From positions 1-64,000 of the forward strand of contig JABMLG010000006.1 in NCBI GenBank assembly GCA_013204985.1: a DNA stretch of 64,000 bases, written 5' to 3'. The stretch is from Microbacteriaceae bacterium VKM Ac-2855 (GTDB lineage: Bacteria; Actinomycetota; Actinomycetes; Actinomycetales; Microbacteriaceae). Position numbers and translations under genes: made by a program. Below are positions 43,533-51,596 of this stretch, in pieces (positions within the stretch are counted from its first letter, which is position 1; the number at the start of each line of letters is the position of its first letter). Under the pieces are notes generated by a model. It made no database searches. It was given only the letters and a program-made list of their open reading frames with translations, and was not told the DNA's origin.

Positions 43533-44329
43533 CGCAGCGCCTTCTCGAAACCCGGCGACGATCGCGCGGTGAGCGCGACCACGAGAACGGCGACGACGAC
43601 CAGCACCAGGGAGAGGGCGACGGCGGCATCCGGATCGGTCTCGCGCTGCAAGTAGATCTCGAGGGGCAGCGTCCGGGTGACCCCCTGAAGACTGCCGGCG
43701 AAGGTGAGCGTCGCCCCGAACTCGCCCAGCGCCCGCGCGAACGACAGGATCGATCCCGAGATCAGCGCCGGCAGGATGAGGGGAAGGGTGACGCGCCGCA
43801 GAACCGTGCTGGGCCGGGCGCCGAGGGTGGCGGCGACCGACTCGTATCGGGAGCCGGCCGTTCGCAGGGCGCCCTCGAGGCTGACGACGAGGAAGGGCAG
43901 CGCGACGAACGTCTGCGCGATCACCACGGCGGTGGTCGAGAAGGCGATCGAGATGCCGACGGCCTGCATCGACGGACCGAGCAGCCCCAGCCGGCCGAAG
44001 GTGTACAGCAGCGCGATCCCACCCACGACCGGTGGGAGCACGAGGGGCAGCAGCACGAGTGCCCGCAGGACGCGCTGCCCGGGGAAGCGCGCCCGCGCGA
44101 GCACGAGCGCCATCGGCACGCCCAGCAGGATGCACAGCACGGTGGAGATCGATGATGTCCGCAGACTCAACCAGAGCGCAGCGATGGAGGATTCCGAGGT
44201 GACCAACGGCACGAAGTCGGCCCAGTCGACTCGTGACGCCATCGCGATCAACGGCAGCACCACGAAGGCGCAGCCGACGATCGCGACGGCCGTCAACCAG
44301 CGGGGGAGGCCCGAACCGTTGATCCTCAG
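43529..44329 (-). CDS. modB: molybdate ABC transporter permease, apparent CTG start
   Basis: A 266-residue permease with five or six helices, with the inner-loop EAA motif [20 protein letters not shown] and the family block [19 protein letters not shown] see no ATG or GTG at the right place. The frame's CTG at 44329 lies in CTGA, interlocked with the stop of the upstream gene exactly as the other pairs in this region use ATGA/GTGA/TTGA, and AAGGA is adjacent. A TTG at 44296 is the alternative. Gene order is modA, regulator, modB, modC. Confidence 0.88.
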   Translation of the reverse strand: MRINGSGLPRWLTAVAIVGCAFVVLPLIAMASRVDWADFVPLVTSESSIAALWLSLRTSSISTVLCILLGVPMALVLARARFPGQRVLRALVLLPLVLPPVVGGIALLYTFGRLGLLGPSMQAVGISIAFSTTAVVIAQTFVALPFLVVSLEGALRTAGSRYESVAATLGARPSTVLRRVTLPLILPALISGSILSFARALGEFGATLTFAGSLQGVTRTLPLEIYLQRETDPDAAVALSLVLVVVAVLVVALTARSSPGFEKALR

Positions 44330-44730
44330 TCCTTTCCGAGCGGCGTCTCGATGATGACCGTCGTCGCCTTCACCACGGCGATCGCCGTCGAGCCGAGTTC
44401 GAGCCCCAACTCGTGAACGGCCTCGCTGCTCATCAAGGAGACCACGCGGTGCGGTCCGCACTGCAGCTCGACCTGCGCCATCACCGTGTCCATGGTGATG
44501 GCGGTGACGAGGCCGACGAAACGGTTCCGCGCTGAACGACCGATCTCGGAGGGGTCGGCCGGCAGCACGGCGTTCTTCCGCGCGAGCTCCGCGAGGGCGA
44601 GACCGTCCACGACCGAGCGACCGGAGGAGTCCTTCTGCGATGTCAACGTGCCGTTCTCGACCCAGCGTCGGACGGTGTCGTCACTGACGCCGAGGTAGAG
44701 AGCGGCTTCTTTGATCCGGATCTGCGGCAT
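44326..44730 (-). CDS. HTH-TOBE molybdate-responsive regulator or molybdopterin-binding protein
   Basis: A 134-residue protein. An excisionase/MerR-type HTH ([20 protein letters not shown], then a TLTSQKD wing) occupies about 4-45, and a single TOBE/Mop domain ([37 protein letters not shown]) about 66-130. The Mop domain binds molybdate. It sits inside the mod operon between modA and modB, so it probably senses imported Mo and controls the operon, though direct evidence is missing. It has its own leaderless-type promoter upstream. Confidence 0.85.
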   Translation of the reverse strand: MPQIRIKEAALYLGVSDDTVRRWVENGTLTSQKDSSGRSVVDGLALAELARKNAVLPADPSEIGRSARNRFVGLVTAITMDTVMAQVELQCGPHRVVSLMSSEAVHELGLELGSTAIAVVKATTVIIETPLGKD

Positions 44731-44743
44731 GAGGTTCAGCGTA
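44731..44743 (-). promoter_or_regulatory. -10 element of a leaderless start (HTH-TOBE gene)
   Basis: On the minus strand TACGCT (44743-44738), then 7 nt GAACCTC, then ATG at 44730. It lies in the 31-base gap after modA, so modB and modC could be transcribed without modA. Confidence 0.5.
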
Positions 44744-44761
44744 TTGCCTGAGATGCGCGAC

Positions 44762-45568
44762 TCACGGAGCGCCGAAGCCCGCGGCGGCGAGCACCTCGAG
44801 GCCGGCATCGCTCGTGACGAACGCGGCGAACGCGGCGGCGACCTCCGGGTTGGCCGAGGCTTTCACCGGCGCGATGGGGTACGTGTTCACGGCCTCGGCC
44901 GACTCGTCGAATTCGATGCCCCTCACCGCGTCACCCGCGGCGGCGACGTCGGTGACGTAGACGAGGCCCGCATCCGCTTCGCCGGAGGTGACCTTGCCGA
45001 GGACGTCGGTGACCGAGGACTCCTCGCTGACCGGCTGGAGGTCGATACCGGTCGCGGTCTCGATCGTCGCGGTCGCGGCACCGCAGGGCACTTGAGCCGC
45101 GCAGATGACGGTCTTGACACCGTCCCGGGCGAGATCGGCGAAGTCGCTGATACCGGCCGGGTTCGTGGGTGGCACGGCGATCTCGAGAACATTGGTGGCG
45201 AAGTCGACCGGCGGGGTGTCGATGAGGTCGGCGTCGGTGAGCTTGGTCATGTTCTTCTCGTCCGCGCTGGCGAACACGTCGGCCGGGGCGCCGTTGGTGA
45301 TCTGCGTGACGAGATCGGAGGATCCGGCGAAGTTGAGTTCGACGGTGACCCCGGGGTTGTCGGCCTCGAATTCCGTCGCCAATTCGGTGAAGGTGCCCTT
45401 CAGCGATGCGGCTGCGAAGACGGTGATCGATCCGCTGAGCTCGCTCGTCGCCGTCGCGGAGGCGCTGGCCGCGTCGGATGCGTCGGATGCGTTGGTGGAG
45501 CAGCCGGCGAGTCCGGCGACGAGGACGCCGGTGGCGGCGATGGTGGTCAGGATGCGGAGGGTTCCCAC
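44762..45568 (-). CDS. modA: molybdate-binding lipoprotein
   Basis: A 268-residue SBP. The signal ends in lipobox LAGC with Cys23, followed by a Ser/Ala linker. Family blocks are SITVFAAASLKGTFTELATE, VELNFAGSSDLVTQITNGAP and ADVFASADEKNMTKLTDA. It captures molybdate or tungstate. The GTG start has GAAAGG at ribosome-binding distance. First gene of the mod cluster. Confidence 0.93.
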   Translation of the reverse strand: MGTLRILTTIAATGVLVAGLAGCSTNASDASDAASASATATSELSGSITVFAAASLKGTFTELATEFEADNPGVTVELNFAGSSDLVTQITNGAPADVFASADEKNMTKLTDADLIDTPPVDFATNVLEIAVPPTNPAGISDFADLARDGVKTVICAAQVPCGAATATIETATGIDLQPVSEESSVTDVLGKVTSGEADAGLVYVTDVAAAGDAVRGIEFDESAEAVNTYPIAPVKASANPEVAAAFAAFVTSDAGLEVLAAAGFGAP

Positions 45569-45686
45569 GAGCGGGCCTTTCGAAGTTCGCGGCACAGGCG
45601 ATCCGCTGATGCGCCTTGGAAGCCATTCTAGATGCGCAGCTGCGGCTACAAATGCCGGTTCGCAGCCGGGCGCGAACCATGACCCG

Positions 45687-45698
45687 TAGGGTCGAGCC
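45687..45698 (+). promoter_or_regulatory. -10 element of a leaderless start (ung)
   Basis: TAGGGT (45687-45692), then CGAGCC, then ATG at 45699. No LexA-type box is visible near it. Confidence 0.5.
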
Positions 45699-46394
45699 AT
45701 GAGCCCGATGAATCTGCCCCAGCTCGCGGAGGCGGGCCTCGTCGACCCCGGGTGGGCGAGTGTGCTCGAACCCGTCGCGGAGGATATCGCCGCGATGGGC
45801 GCGTTCCTGCGCGCCGAAGTCGCCGCCGGGCGGCACTACCTGCCCGCGGGAGACGCGGTTCTGCGTGCCTTCGCCTCTCCGCTCGATGACGTTCGCGTGC
45901 TGATCGTGGGGCAGGACCCGTATCCGACCCCGGGACACCCGATCGGCCTGTCGTTCGCCGTCGAGAAGCACGTGCGCCCGGTGCCGCGCAGCCTGCAGAA
46001 CATCTACAAAGAACTCTCCGCCGATCTGGGCATCGATCCGCCGCTGCACGGTGACCTCACCGCGTGGTCCGAGAGCGGCGTGATGCTGCTCAACCGTGTC
46101 CTCACCGTCGCGCCCGGCGCTCCCGCCTCGCACCGGGGCAAAGGCTGGGAGCGGGTCACCGAGCACGCGATCCGCGCGCTGGTCGCTCGGGATCAGCCGC
46201 TCGTCGCCATCCTGTGGGGCCGGGACGCCGCGAACCTCAGGCCGCTGCTCGGCGACTCGGGCATCGTCGAGAGCGCGCATCCCAGCCCGTTGTCGGCCAG
46301 CCGTGGGTTCTTCGGCTCGCGTCCGTTCAGCCGCGCGAACGCACTGCTGCGCGAGCGCGGTGCGGCCGAAGTCGACTGGACGCTGCCCTCGTAG
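45699..46394 (+). CDS. ung: uracil-DNA glycosylase, family 1
   Basis: A 231-residue enzyme. The catalytic water-activating Asp73 is in [11 protein letters not shown], the uracil-specificity loop MLLNRVLTV is present, and [16 protein letters not shown] is the DNA-intercalation loop. It removes uracil from DNA in base excision repair. Divergent from modA. Full length with no extra domains. Confidence 0.95.
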   Translation: MSPMNLPQLAEAGLVDPGWASVLEPVAEDIAAMGAFLRAEVAAGRHYLPAGDAVLRAFASPLDDVRVLIVGQDPYPTPGHPIGLSFAVEKHVRPVPRSLQNIYKELSADLGIDPPLHGDLTAWSESGVMLLNRVLTVAPGAPASHRGKGWERVTEHAIRALVARDQPLVAILWGRDAANLRPLLGDSGIVESAHPSPLSASRGFFGSRPFSRANALLRERGAAEVDWTLPS

Positions 46395-46474
46395 CGGCAC
46401 GGGACGCAGCCGCGACTACCCTGGACCGACGGGACGCGGCGAAGCCCGCAGCGGATGCGGAGAGGGGCCGGCAC

Positions 46475-47053
46475 GTGCTCGAAGAGGAGTATCAGATCCG
46501 ACGGCAGCTGCCGCCGCATCTGCGACCGAAACCGCCCCAGGAGACGCCGTTCAGCTATGAGATCCGCGACGTGCGCGACGAGGACCTGCCGCACATCCGC
46601 GAGATCTACAACCACTACGTGCGCAACACCGTGGTCACCTTCGACGAGGACGACATGACCCTCAAGGAGTGGAAGGTCAAATACGCGCGCAACGTGAAGG
46701 CGGGGCTGCCGTTCATCGTCGCGGTCTCGCCGTCGGGTCAGATCCTCGGCTACGCGATGGTCTCGCCGTGGAGCTCCAAGCGGGCGTTCCGTTTCACCGT
46801 CGAGAACTCGATCTACCTCGGCGCCGCCTCGACCGGGAAGGGGCTCGGCAAGGTGCTGATGACCGAACTGCTCGCCCGTGCGAAAGCGGTCGGGGTCCGT
46901 CAAGTGATGGCCGTGATCGCGGACAAGGGCGCCGAGGCGTCCCTCGCGATGCACGCGAACTTCGGCTTCGTCGAGGTCGGGCGGATGGGACGAGTGGGTT
47001 TCAAATTCGGGCGCTGGCTCGGAACCGTCCTGATGCAGAAGTCGCTGCGCTGA
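46475..47053 (+). CDS. GNAT-family N-acetyltransferase, phosphinothricin-type
   Basis: A 192-residue acetyltransferase. After a charged N-terminus (EEEYQIRRQLPPHLRPKPP), the GNAT fold runs from about 30: SYEIRDVRDEDLPHIREIYN, VVTFDEDDMTLKEW, AAST-G-KGLGKVLMTELL as motif A (acetyl-CoA binding), and ANFGFVEVGRMGRVGFKFGR. The NHYV..TVVTFDE pattern is typical of phosphinothricin acetyltransferase-type enzymes, which act on varied amines and amino acids. The GTG start follows GAGAGGGG. Substrate unknown. Confidence 0.88.
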   Translation: MLEEEYQIRRQLPPHLRPKPPQETPFSYEIRDVRDEDLPHIREIYNHYVRNTVVTFDEDDMTLKEWKVKYARNVKAGLPFIVAVSPSGQILGYAMVSPWSSKRAFRFTVENSIYLGAASTGKGLGKVLMTELLARAKAVGVRQVMAVIADKGAEASLAMHANFGFVEVGRMGRVGFKFGRWLGTVLMQKSLR

Positions 47054-47412
47054 GTCGTTCTGCGATGTCTCCTCGTTCCTCGTCGGCATCGCGGCGGTCG
47101 AGTCGAACACGGCGTGCGTTCCGGAGAGCCGGTTGCGGCGCGCTGCAAAGAATCGGCTGGAACGCCGATTTTTGTCGCGGCGCTACGCGCGCGAGAGGGC
47201 GGCGGCGCTGCGCGCGCCAAGAGGGAGGGGCGTTGCGCGGGCGGGGAGGGAGGGGCGCTGCGCGTGTGGGGAGGGAGGGGCGCTGCGCGTGCGCGAGGGC
47301 AGGGGTGTTGCGCGTGCGGGGAGGGAGGGGCGCTGAGGCGAGGACGTGGGACGTCGGTCGTCGCGTCGGCGCGTAGTCCGGCAGGCGCATCCGGGCAGGG
47401 GAGACTGGGTGT
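47054..47412. other. 359-bp region without a gene, containing a G-rich repeat array
   Basis: No coding region with supported start. It contains the 25-bp tandem array at 47219-47343. The rest shows no RNA gene or terminator that I recognise. Confidence 0.6.
47219..47343 (+). repeat. 25-bp G-rich tandem repeat, five units
   Basis: Five head-to-tail copies of a 25-base unit (typical form GGGAGGGAGGGG CGCTGCGCGTGTG). Units start at 47219, 47244, 47269, 47294 and 47319 with few changes; the fourth is most divergent. The unit length is not a multiple of three, so it is not a protein repeat. GGGAGGGAGGGG runs may form G-quadruplexes on the plus strand. Confidence 0.85.
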
Positions 47413-47775
47413 ATGGACGCTGCACCGCTGGACCGACCGCTCCGCAACACGACCCTGCTCGCGCTGGCGGGTGTCGTGCATGCCGAGCCTGACGCGGTTT
47501 TCGCGGCGCTCGCGGCGGCGCTGCATCCGACCGACGAGACCGGCGCCTTCACCGCGGACGCCGCTACACGGACGATCGTGCGGCAGGGCGGCTGGTGGTA
47601 CCGCGCCGAATGGCGGGCGCTGCCGGACGAGGCCGGCACCCGCGTCGAGCACGAGTTGGTCAACGTAGCGAAACCCGCGCACGGGGTCGGCGCGATCACC
47701 GGCCGGCGGGTCGTCCGCGAGGCGCCGGGCGCCTTCCAGCAGCTGCTGACCAGGCTGGTCTCCGAACTCGAATAG
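47413..47775 (+). CDS. hypothetical protein, possible SRPBCC-like fold
   Basis: A 120-residue soluble protein. The N-terminal helix-strand pattern (TTLLALAGVVHAEPDAVFAA) and the strands RTIVRQGGWWYRAEWRALPD and GTRVEHELVNVAKPA resemble a small START/SRPBCC-type domain, but I do not recognise a family. No signal peptide. A weak GAGACT 6 nt before the ATG at 47413 may be a -10. The function is unknown. Confidence 0.65.
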   Translation: MDAAPLDRPLRNTTLLALAGVVHAEPDAVFAALAAALHPTDETGAFTADAATRTIVRQGGWWYRAEWRALPDEAGTRVEHELVNVAKPAHGVGAITGRRVVREAPGAFQQLLTRLVSELE

Positions 47776-47886
47776 CGCCCGCGGACGGAGAACATCCGAC
47801 CGCCCCCGAAGGGGGAATGAACGTGGTATGGCCTGCGTTGCATTCACTGGCGGGAGCAGTGGAACCGTCCGAAGGAGCTCATCGAC

Positions 47887-48306
47887 ATGGCAGGAACCGC
47901 AACGAACAAGAACCGCAGCGCGCGCGCGAGCGACGACGAGATCGTGTACCGCCGGCACGCCAACGGGCGCGGCATGGTCGCGCCCGGAGCGCGCGTCGCC
48001 GCCTCCGCCTACGTGGAGACCGGGGCGTACGTCGAACCCGGTGCGAACATCGGCGAGCGCGCCTGGATCGGCGCGGGCAGCTGGATCGACCGCGACGCGA
48101 TGATCGGCCACAGCGCCTTCATCGGCGCGAACGTGCACGTCGGCCCGGAGGCCGTCGTCGGACCCGGCGCACGCATCGGCAGCTACACGCGCATCGGTGC
48201 TCGCGCGACGGTCGCCACCGGCGCGCGCGTCGACCGCGACACCGTCGTGCCGGTCGGCACCCGCGCGGGCTCGGCCGACGGCGACGCCGCCAGCCGCGCC
48301 GCGTGA
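47887..48306 (+). CDS. left-handed beta-helix hexapeptide-repeat protein
   Basis: A 139-residue protein. From about residue 28 it consists of hexapeptide repeats ([LIV]-G-x-x-x-x type: VAPGARVAASAYVE, VEPGANIGERAWIGAGS, VGPEAVVGPGARIGSYTRIG). Such folds usually act as acyltransferases or scaffold proteins. It lacks an evident catalytic loop, so a structural or gamma-carbonic-anhydrase-like role cannot be excluded. GAAGGAGC precedes ATG at 47887. A terminator hairpin follows at 48331. Confidence 0.82.
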   Translation: MAGTATNKNRSARASDDEIVYRRHANGRGMVAPGARVAASAYVETGAYVEPGANIGERAWIGAGSWIDRDAMIGHSAFIGANVHVGPEAVVGPGARIGSYTRIGARATVATGARVDRDTVVPVGTRAGSADGDAASRAA

Positions 48307-48330
48307 CGCGCTAGCGGCGATCTGCACGAG

Positions 48331-48365
48331 GAGACCCTATGCCGCTTGCGGCGTAGGGTCTCTTT
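48331..48365 (+). terminator. hairpin terminator overlapping the amidase promoter
   Basis: GAGACCCTATGCCG (48331-48344), loop CTTG, CGGCGTAGGGTCTC (48349-48362), then TTT. The stem has one wobble pair. The downstream arm contains TAGGGT (48354-48359), the likely -10 of the amidase gene whose GTG lies 8 nt later. Confidence 0.7.
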
Positions 48366-48367
48366 CT

Positions 48368-49789
48368 GTGTTCGAACTCCATCATCTCAGCGCCCAGGAG
48401 CAGTGGGACTGGCTGCAGCGCGGCGAGGTCACCCCTCTCGAATTGACGGAGCACTACCTCGCCCGCATCGAGCGGCTGAACGGCGAGCTCGGCGCCTTCA
48501 CCACCGTCACGGCGGATGCGGCGCGCGCCCGAGCGGCGCAGTTGTCCGAGCCGCGCACGGCCGTGCTCTGGGGGCTGCCCAGCGGCGACAAGGATCTGTG
48601 GCGTCGCGCCGGGGTGCGTACGACGTTCGGTTCGCGGCTGTTCGCCGGATTCGTGCCGGAGGAGTCCGATGAGATCGTGAGCACGCTCGACGCGGCTGGC
48701 GCCATCAGCCTCGGCAAGACGGCGGCGCCCGAGTTCGGGATGCCGTCGTACACCGAGAGCCGCATCGGCGCGCCGGCGGTCACCCCCTGGGACACGACGC
48801 GCGGAGCGGGGGGCTCGAGCGGGGGAGCGGCGGTGGCCGTCGCTGCTGGCCTCCTCCCGTTCGCACCGGGCTCGGACGGCGGCGGCTCGATCCGGATCCC
48901 GGCCGCTGCCTGCGGACTCGTCGGGCTCAAACCCTCCCGCGGGCGGGTGCCGTCCGGTTCCGGACTCGACGGACCGGGTGGCCTGGTCGTGCACGGCCCG
49001 ATCGCGCGGTCGGTCGCGGATGCGGCACTCCTCTTCGAAGCCCTACTCGCGCGCCGCAACGGGCGGCTGCCGCATCCGTTCGCCGTCGCGGCGCCGGAGG
49101 ACGACGAGGGCTCCTACCTCGGTGTCGCCCTGCGCGGCGAAGGACGTTTCGAGATCGGTGTCCTGACCGCTTCGCCGTGGGACGACGCGTACGAGATCAC
49201 CCTCGACGCGGAGGCGCGCGAGGCGCTCGACGTCGCTGTCGCGGCGCTGACCGCTCTCGGTCACGGGTTGGACGACGCGTCCCTTCCTCCGAGCGAGCAG
49301 TACCCGGAGGCGTTCCGGATGCTGTGGCAATCGAGTGCGGCCGGCATCCCGGCAACGGACGACCAGCTCGATCTCGTGGAACCGTTGACGAGGTGGTTGA
49401 TCGGGGAAGGGCGGCGGCGCTCGGCTCGTGAATTCGGCGCGGCGCTCGGCACGCTCGCGGCGTACGAGCGCAGTCTGATCGCGCAGTTCGACCGCTTCGA
49501 TGCCGTGCTGACGCCGTCGCTCACGATGACCCCTCGACCGGTCGGTTGGTACGACGCGGAGGATCCGGAGCGCAATTTCGCGCAGCAGGTGCAGTACACG
49601 CCCTACACGTCGTTCATCAACGTGGCGGGCCTGCCGGCGATCACGCTACCGATCCATCAGACGCAGGACGGACTGCCGATGGGTGTCCAGCTGATCGGAC
49701 GACCCGGTGGGGAGAGCACCATCCTGGCGATCGGTGCTCAGTTGGAGCGTCGGTTCCGATGGCAGCGGCGGCACCCCCCGCAGTGGTGA
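48368..49789 (+). CDS. amidase signature family hydrolase
   Basis: A 473-residue amidase. The catalytic Lys is in GLPSGDKDLWRRAG, the cis-Ser in GAGGSSGGAAVAVAAGLLP, and the nucleophile in GSDGGGSIRIPAAACGL, giving the Lys-cisSer-Ser triad. It hydrolyses carboxamides; the family includes GatA, but no gatB or gatC is near and length and context point to a stand-alone catabolic amidase. Substrate unknown. The GTG start sits just after the hairpin; TAGGGT in the hairpin arm is 8 nt away. Confidence 0.9.
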   Translation: MFELHHLSAQEQWDWLQRGEVTPLELTEHYLARIERLNGELGAFTTVTADAARARAAQLSEPRTAVLWGLPSGDKDLWRRAGVRTTFGSRLFAGFVPEESDEIVSTLDAAGAISLGKTAAPEFGMPSYTESRIGAPAVTPWDTTRGAGGSSGGAAVAVAAGLLPFAPGSDGGGSIRIPAAACGLVGLKPSRGRVPSGSGLDGPGGLVVHGPIARSVADAALLFEALLARRNGRLPHPFAVAAPEDDEGSYLGVALRGEGRFEIGVLTASPWDDAYEITLDAEAREALDVAVAALTALGHGLDDASLPPSEQYPEAFRMLWQSSAAGIPATDDQLDLVEPLTRWLIGEGRRRSAREFGAALGTLAAYERSLIAQFDRFDAVLTPSLTMTPRPVGWYDAEDPERNFAQQVQYTPYTSFINVAGLPAITLPIHQTQDGLPMGVQLIGRPGGESTILAIGAQLERRFRWQRRHPPQW

Positions 49790-49819
49790 CCGTGCAGTTG
49801 CAGAAAAGGCTGGCGTAAC

Positions 49820-49838
49820 TGAGGTTAGGCATGCCTAT
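49820..49838 (+). promoter_or_regulatory. DtxR/IdeR-type iron box 1
   Basis: TGAGGTTAGGCATGCCTAT matches 14 of 19 positions of the TTAGGTTAGGCTAACCTAA consensus and contains the perfect dyad AGGCATGCCT. It overlaps the -10 of the following gene, so an iron-loaded repressor would block transcription start. Confidence 0.75.
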
Positions 49839-49848
49839 ACTTCTCTCG
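49836..49848 (+). promoter_or_regulatory. -10 element of a leaderless start (SIP half gene)
   Basis: TATACT (49836-49841), then 7 nt TCTCTCG, then ATG at 49849. The iron box overlaps it. Confidence 0.55.
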
Positions 49849-50298
49849 ATGTGCATGTTCGAAGCGGCCGCGGACTGGAGTCCGAACGAGGCCAAGCAGC
49901 TCCTGATCGCGGGTGACGAGACCGTCGTTCCGACGATCCAGGCGCTCCTGGATTCTCTGCCCGCCTCGGCGCGGGGACAGGTGTTCATCGAGGTTCCGGA
50001 TGCGCACGGTCTGCCGCCGCTGACCGCTCCCGGTCGGTTCACGGTCACGTGGCTCGGCCGCGCCACGCGTTCGGGTGCGCCGGGAACCGGCGCCCTCTGC
50101 GCCCGGGGCGAGGCGCTCGACCGCGCCGTCCGCGCCTGGGTCGGCGAGATGTCGGTGATCGACGGGCTCGCTCCGTGGAGCGATGATCGGCACGATTTCT
50201 GCGCGTGGATCGGCGGCGCCGGCGCTGTCGTCCACGAGCTCGCGCTCGACGTGGACGCGCGTCTCGCCGTCGCGGCCGAGCTGCACGCCTCGCGCTGA
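49849..50298 (+). CDS. half-length SIP domain protein (NAD(P)H-binding part of a siderophore-interacting protein)
   Basis: A 149-residue protein similar only to the C-terminal half of siderophore-interacting proteins: AKQLLIAGDETVVPTIQALL, VFIEVPDAHG, FCAWIGGAGAVVHEL. It aligns with residues from about 165 onwards of the full-length SIP at 50634 (SFLLAGDETAVPAIASILE), lacks the FAD-binding barrel and lacks the terminal GYWR block. It has its own iron box. It may partner another flavoprotein or be a remnant retained under iron control; activity alone is unlikely. Confidence 0.8.
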   Translation: MCMFEAAADWSPNEAKQLLIAGDETVVPTIQALLDSLPASARGQVFIEVPDAHGLPPLTAPGRFTVTWLGRATRSGAPGTGALCARGEALDRAVRAWVGEMSVIDGLAPWSDDRHDFCAWIGGAGAVVHELALDVDARLAVAAELHASR

Positions 50299-50330
50299 AC
50301 GCCCACGGTCGGCGCGCTCTGCGATCGCTC

Positions 50331-50582
50331 TCAGCCCGCCGCCCGAACCAGGTACTCGTCGACCCCGTCCTCGGATTCGTGCACGGATCCATGGCGCGCG
50401 TAGAGCCGTCGCGCGGCGCTGCCCTGCAGAACGTCGATACGGAACGGGCCGGGATGCCCGGCGAGCACGCGTCGGAGCACCTCCGAGCCCACGCCGCGAC
50501 CCTGCAGGGATTCGGCGACGTAGAAGTGCTCGATCCACGTGCCGTCGTCAGCGGATGCTGCGGGGCGGAGCGAGATCGTCAC
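50331..50582 (-). CDS. shortened GNAT acetyltransferase, possibly broken
   Basis: An 83-residue protein with only the C-terminal half of the GNAT fold: WIEHFYVAESLQGRGVGSEV (motif A), FRIDVLQGSAARRLYARHG and VDEYLVRA. An N-terminal segment (ISLRPAASADD) seems joined directly to it, as if about 60 residues were lost. The GTG start interlocks with a six-codon mini-ORF (ATG at 50599, MATVDE then TGA), consistent with a lost frame. It may be a degraded gene. It is divergent from the SIP gene and shares its iron-box region. Confidence 0.55.
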   Translation of the reverse strand: MTISLRPAASADDGTWIEHFYVAESLQGRGVGSEVLRRVLAGHPGPFRIDVLQGSAARRLYARHGSVHESEDGVDEYLVRAAG

Positions 50583-50606
50583 TCGTCAACCGTAGCCATG
50601 GTCCGC

Positions 50607-50625
50607 TCAGGTAAGGCATGCCATA
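50607..50625 (+). promoter_or_regulatory. DtxR/IdeR-type iron box 2
   Basis: TCAGGTAAGGCATGCCATA, 12 of 19 consensus positions, with the core AAGGCATGCC. CATACT (50622-50627) lies 6 nt before the ATG at 50634 and overlaps the box. It would control the sip-fecCD-fecCD-fecE operon. Confidence 0.65.
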
Positions 50626-50633
50626 CTTAGGCC

Positions 50634-51590
50634 ATGCTCACCACGACCGCGGCTCCGGCGCGCCCGGGCTATCGTCCCTTCCGCGTCCGCGTCGCCGCGG
50701 TGAATCGGCTCTCGCCGCATTTCGTCCGGGTGACGTTCACGGGGGACGACCTCGACGAGTTCGGCACCGGCGGCCTCGACACGCGCATCAAGCTGGTGAT
50801 GCCGACGTCGAGCAGCGACATCGACGGTTTCGCCCGCGCGATGGCCGACGACGAGTCGGTCACGGGATTCGCGGCCGACTGGTACGAGCGCTGGCGCTCT
50901 CTCGACGCCGATCGCCGCAACCCGATCCGCACGTACACGGCCCGAGCCGTGCGCCCGGCGCGGAGCGAAGTCGACATCGACTTCGTCGCCCACGGCGACG
51001 CGGGCCCCGCCTCCGCCTGGGTAGGCACGGCGCGGCCGGGGGATGAGCTGGTGCTGGTCGGTCCGGACGCTCTCGCCGAGGAGAACCGCGGCGGCATCTG
51101 CTGGCACCCCGGTACGGCTCGATCGTTCCTTCTCGCCGGCGACGAGACGGCCGTGCCCGCGATCGCCTCGATCCTCGAGACCCTGCCCCAGAAGGCCACC
51201 GGGGCGGTCTTCCTCGAGGTGCCGACGCATGAGGACCGCATCGCGATCTCCGCACCGGTCGGCGTCTCGGTTCAGTGGGTGGTCCGGGGCGGCGCCGAGT
51301 ACGGTGCGGTCCTGCGCCGCGACGTGCGGCGCTGGGCGAAGCGGTTCCTCACGGCGCACCACCACGGCGTCGTGCTGGACGACGTCGATGTCGACACCGA
51401 GATCCTGTGGGACGTGCCCGACGAGACGGTCGCCCTCAGCGCCGACGAGGCCGGGCTCTACGCGTGGATCGCAGGGGAGGCGGGCGCCGTCAAGCGCATC
51501 CGCCGTGACCTCGTCACCGAGCTCGGACTCGATCGTCGTCAGGTCGCCTTCATGGGCTACTGGCGCAATGGCCGTGCCGAGAACAACTGA
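50634..51590 (+). CDS. siderophore-interacting protein (ferric-siderophore reductase, ViuB family)
   Basis: A 318-residue flavoprotein. The FAD-binding barrel (about 15-160) has RVRVAAVNRLSPHFVRVTFT and the FAD motif NPIRTYTARA; the NAD(P)H part has SFLLAGDETAVPAIASIL and AWIAGEAGAVKRIRR, ending AFMGYWRNGRAE. It reduces ferric siderophores in the cytoplasm to release iron. First gene of the operon with two permeases and an ATPase. Iron box 2 overlaps its promoter. Confidence 0.93.
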   Translation: MLTTTAAPARPGYRPFRVRVAAVNRLSPHFVRVTFTGDDLDEFGTGGLDTRIKLVMPTSSSDIDGFARAMADDESVTGFAADWYERWRSLDADRRNPIRTYTARAVRPARSEVDIDFVAHGDAGPASAWVGTARPGDELVLVGPDALAEENRGGICWHPGTARSFLLAGDETAVPAIASILETLPQKATGAVFLEVPTHEDRIAISAPVGVSVQWVVRGGAEYGAVLRRDVRRWAKRFLTAHHHGVVLDDVDVDTEILWDVPDETVALSADEAGLYAWIAGEAGAVKRIRRDLVTELGLDRRQVAFMGYWRNGRAENN

Positions 51591-51596
51591 CCCCCG

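Noticed and set aside
45569-45698. LexA/SOS box upstream of ung
   Set aside because: No CGAAC-N4-GTTCG type dyad is visible.
47219-47343. Possible CRISPR array
   Set aside because: The 25-bp units are directly adjacent with no unique spacers, and no cas gene is present.
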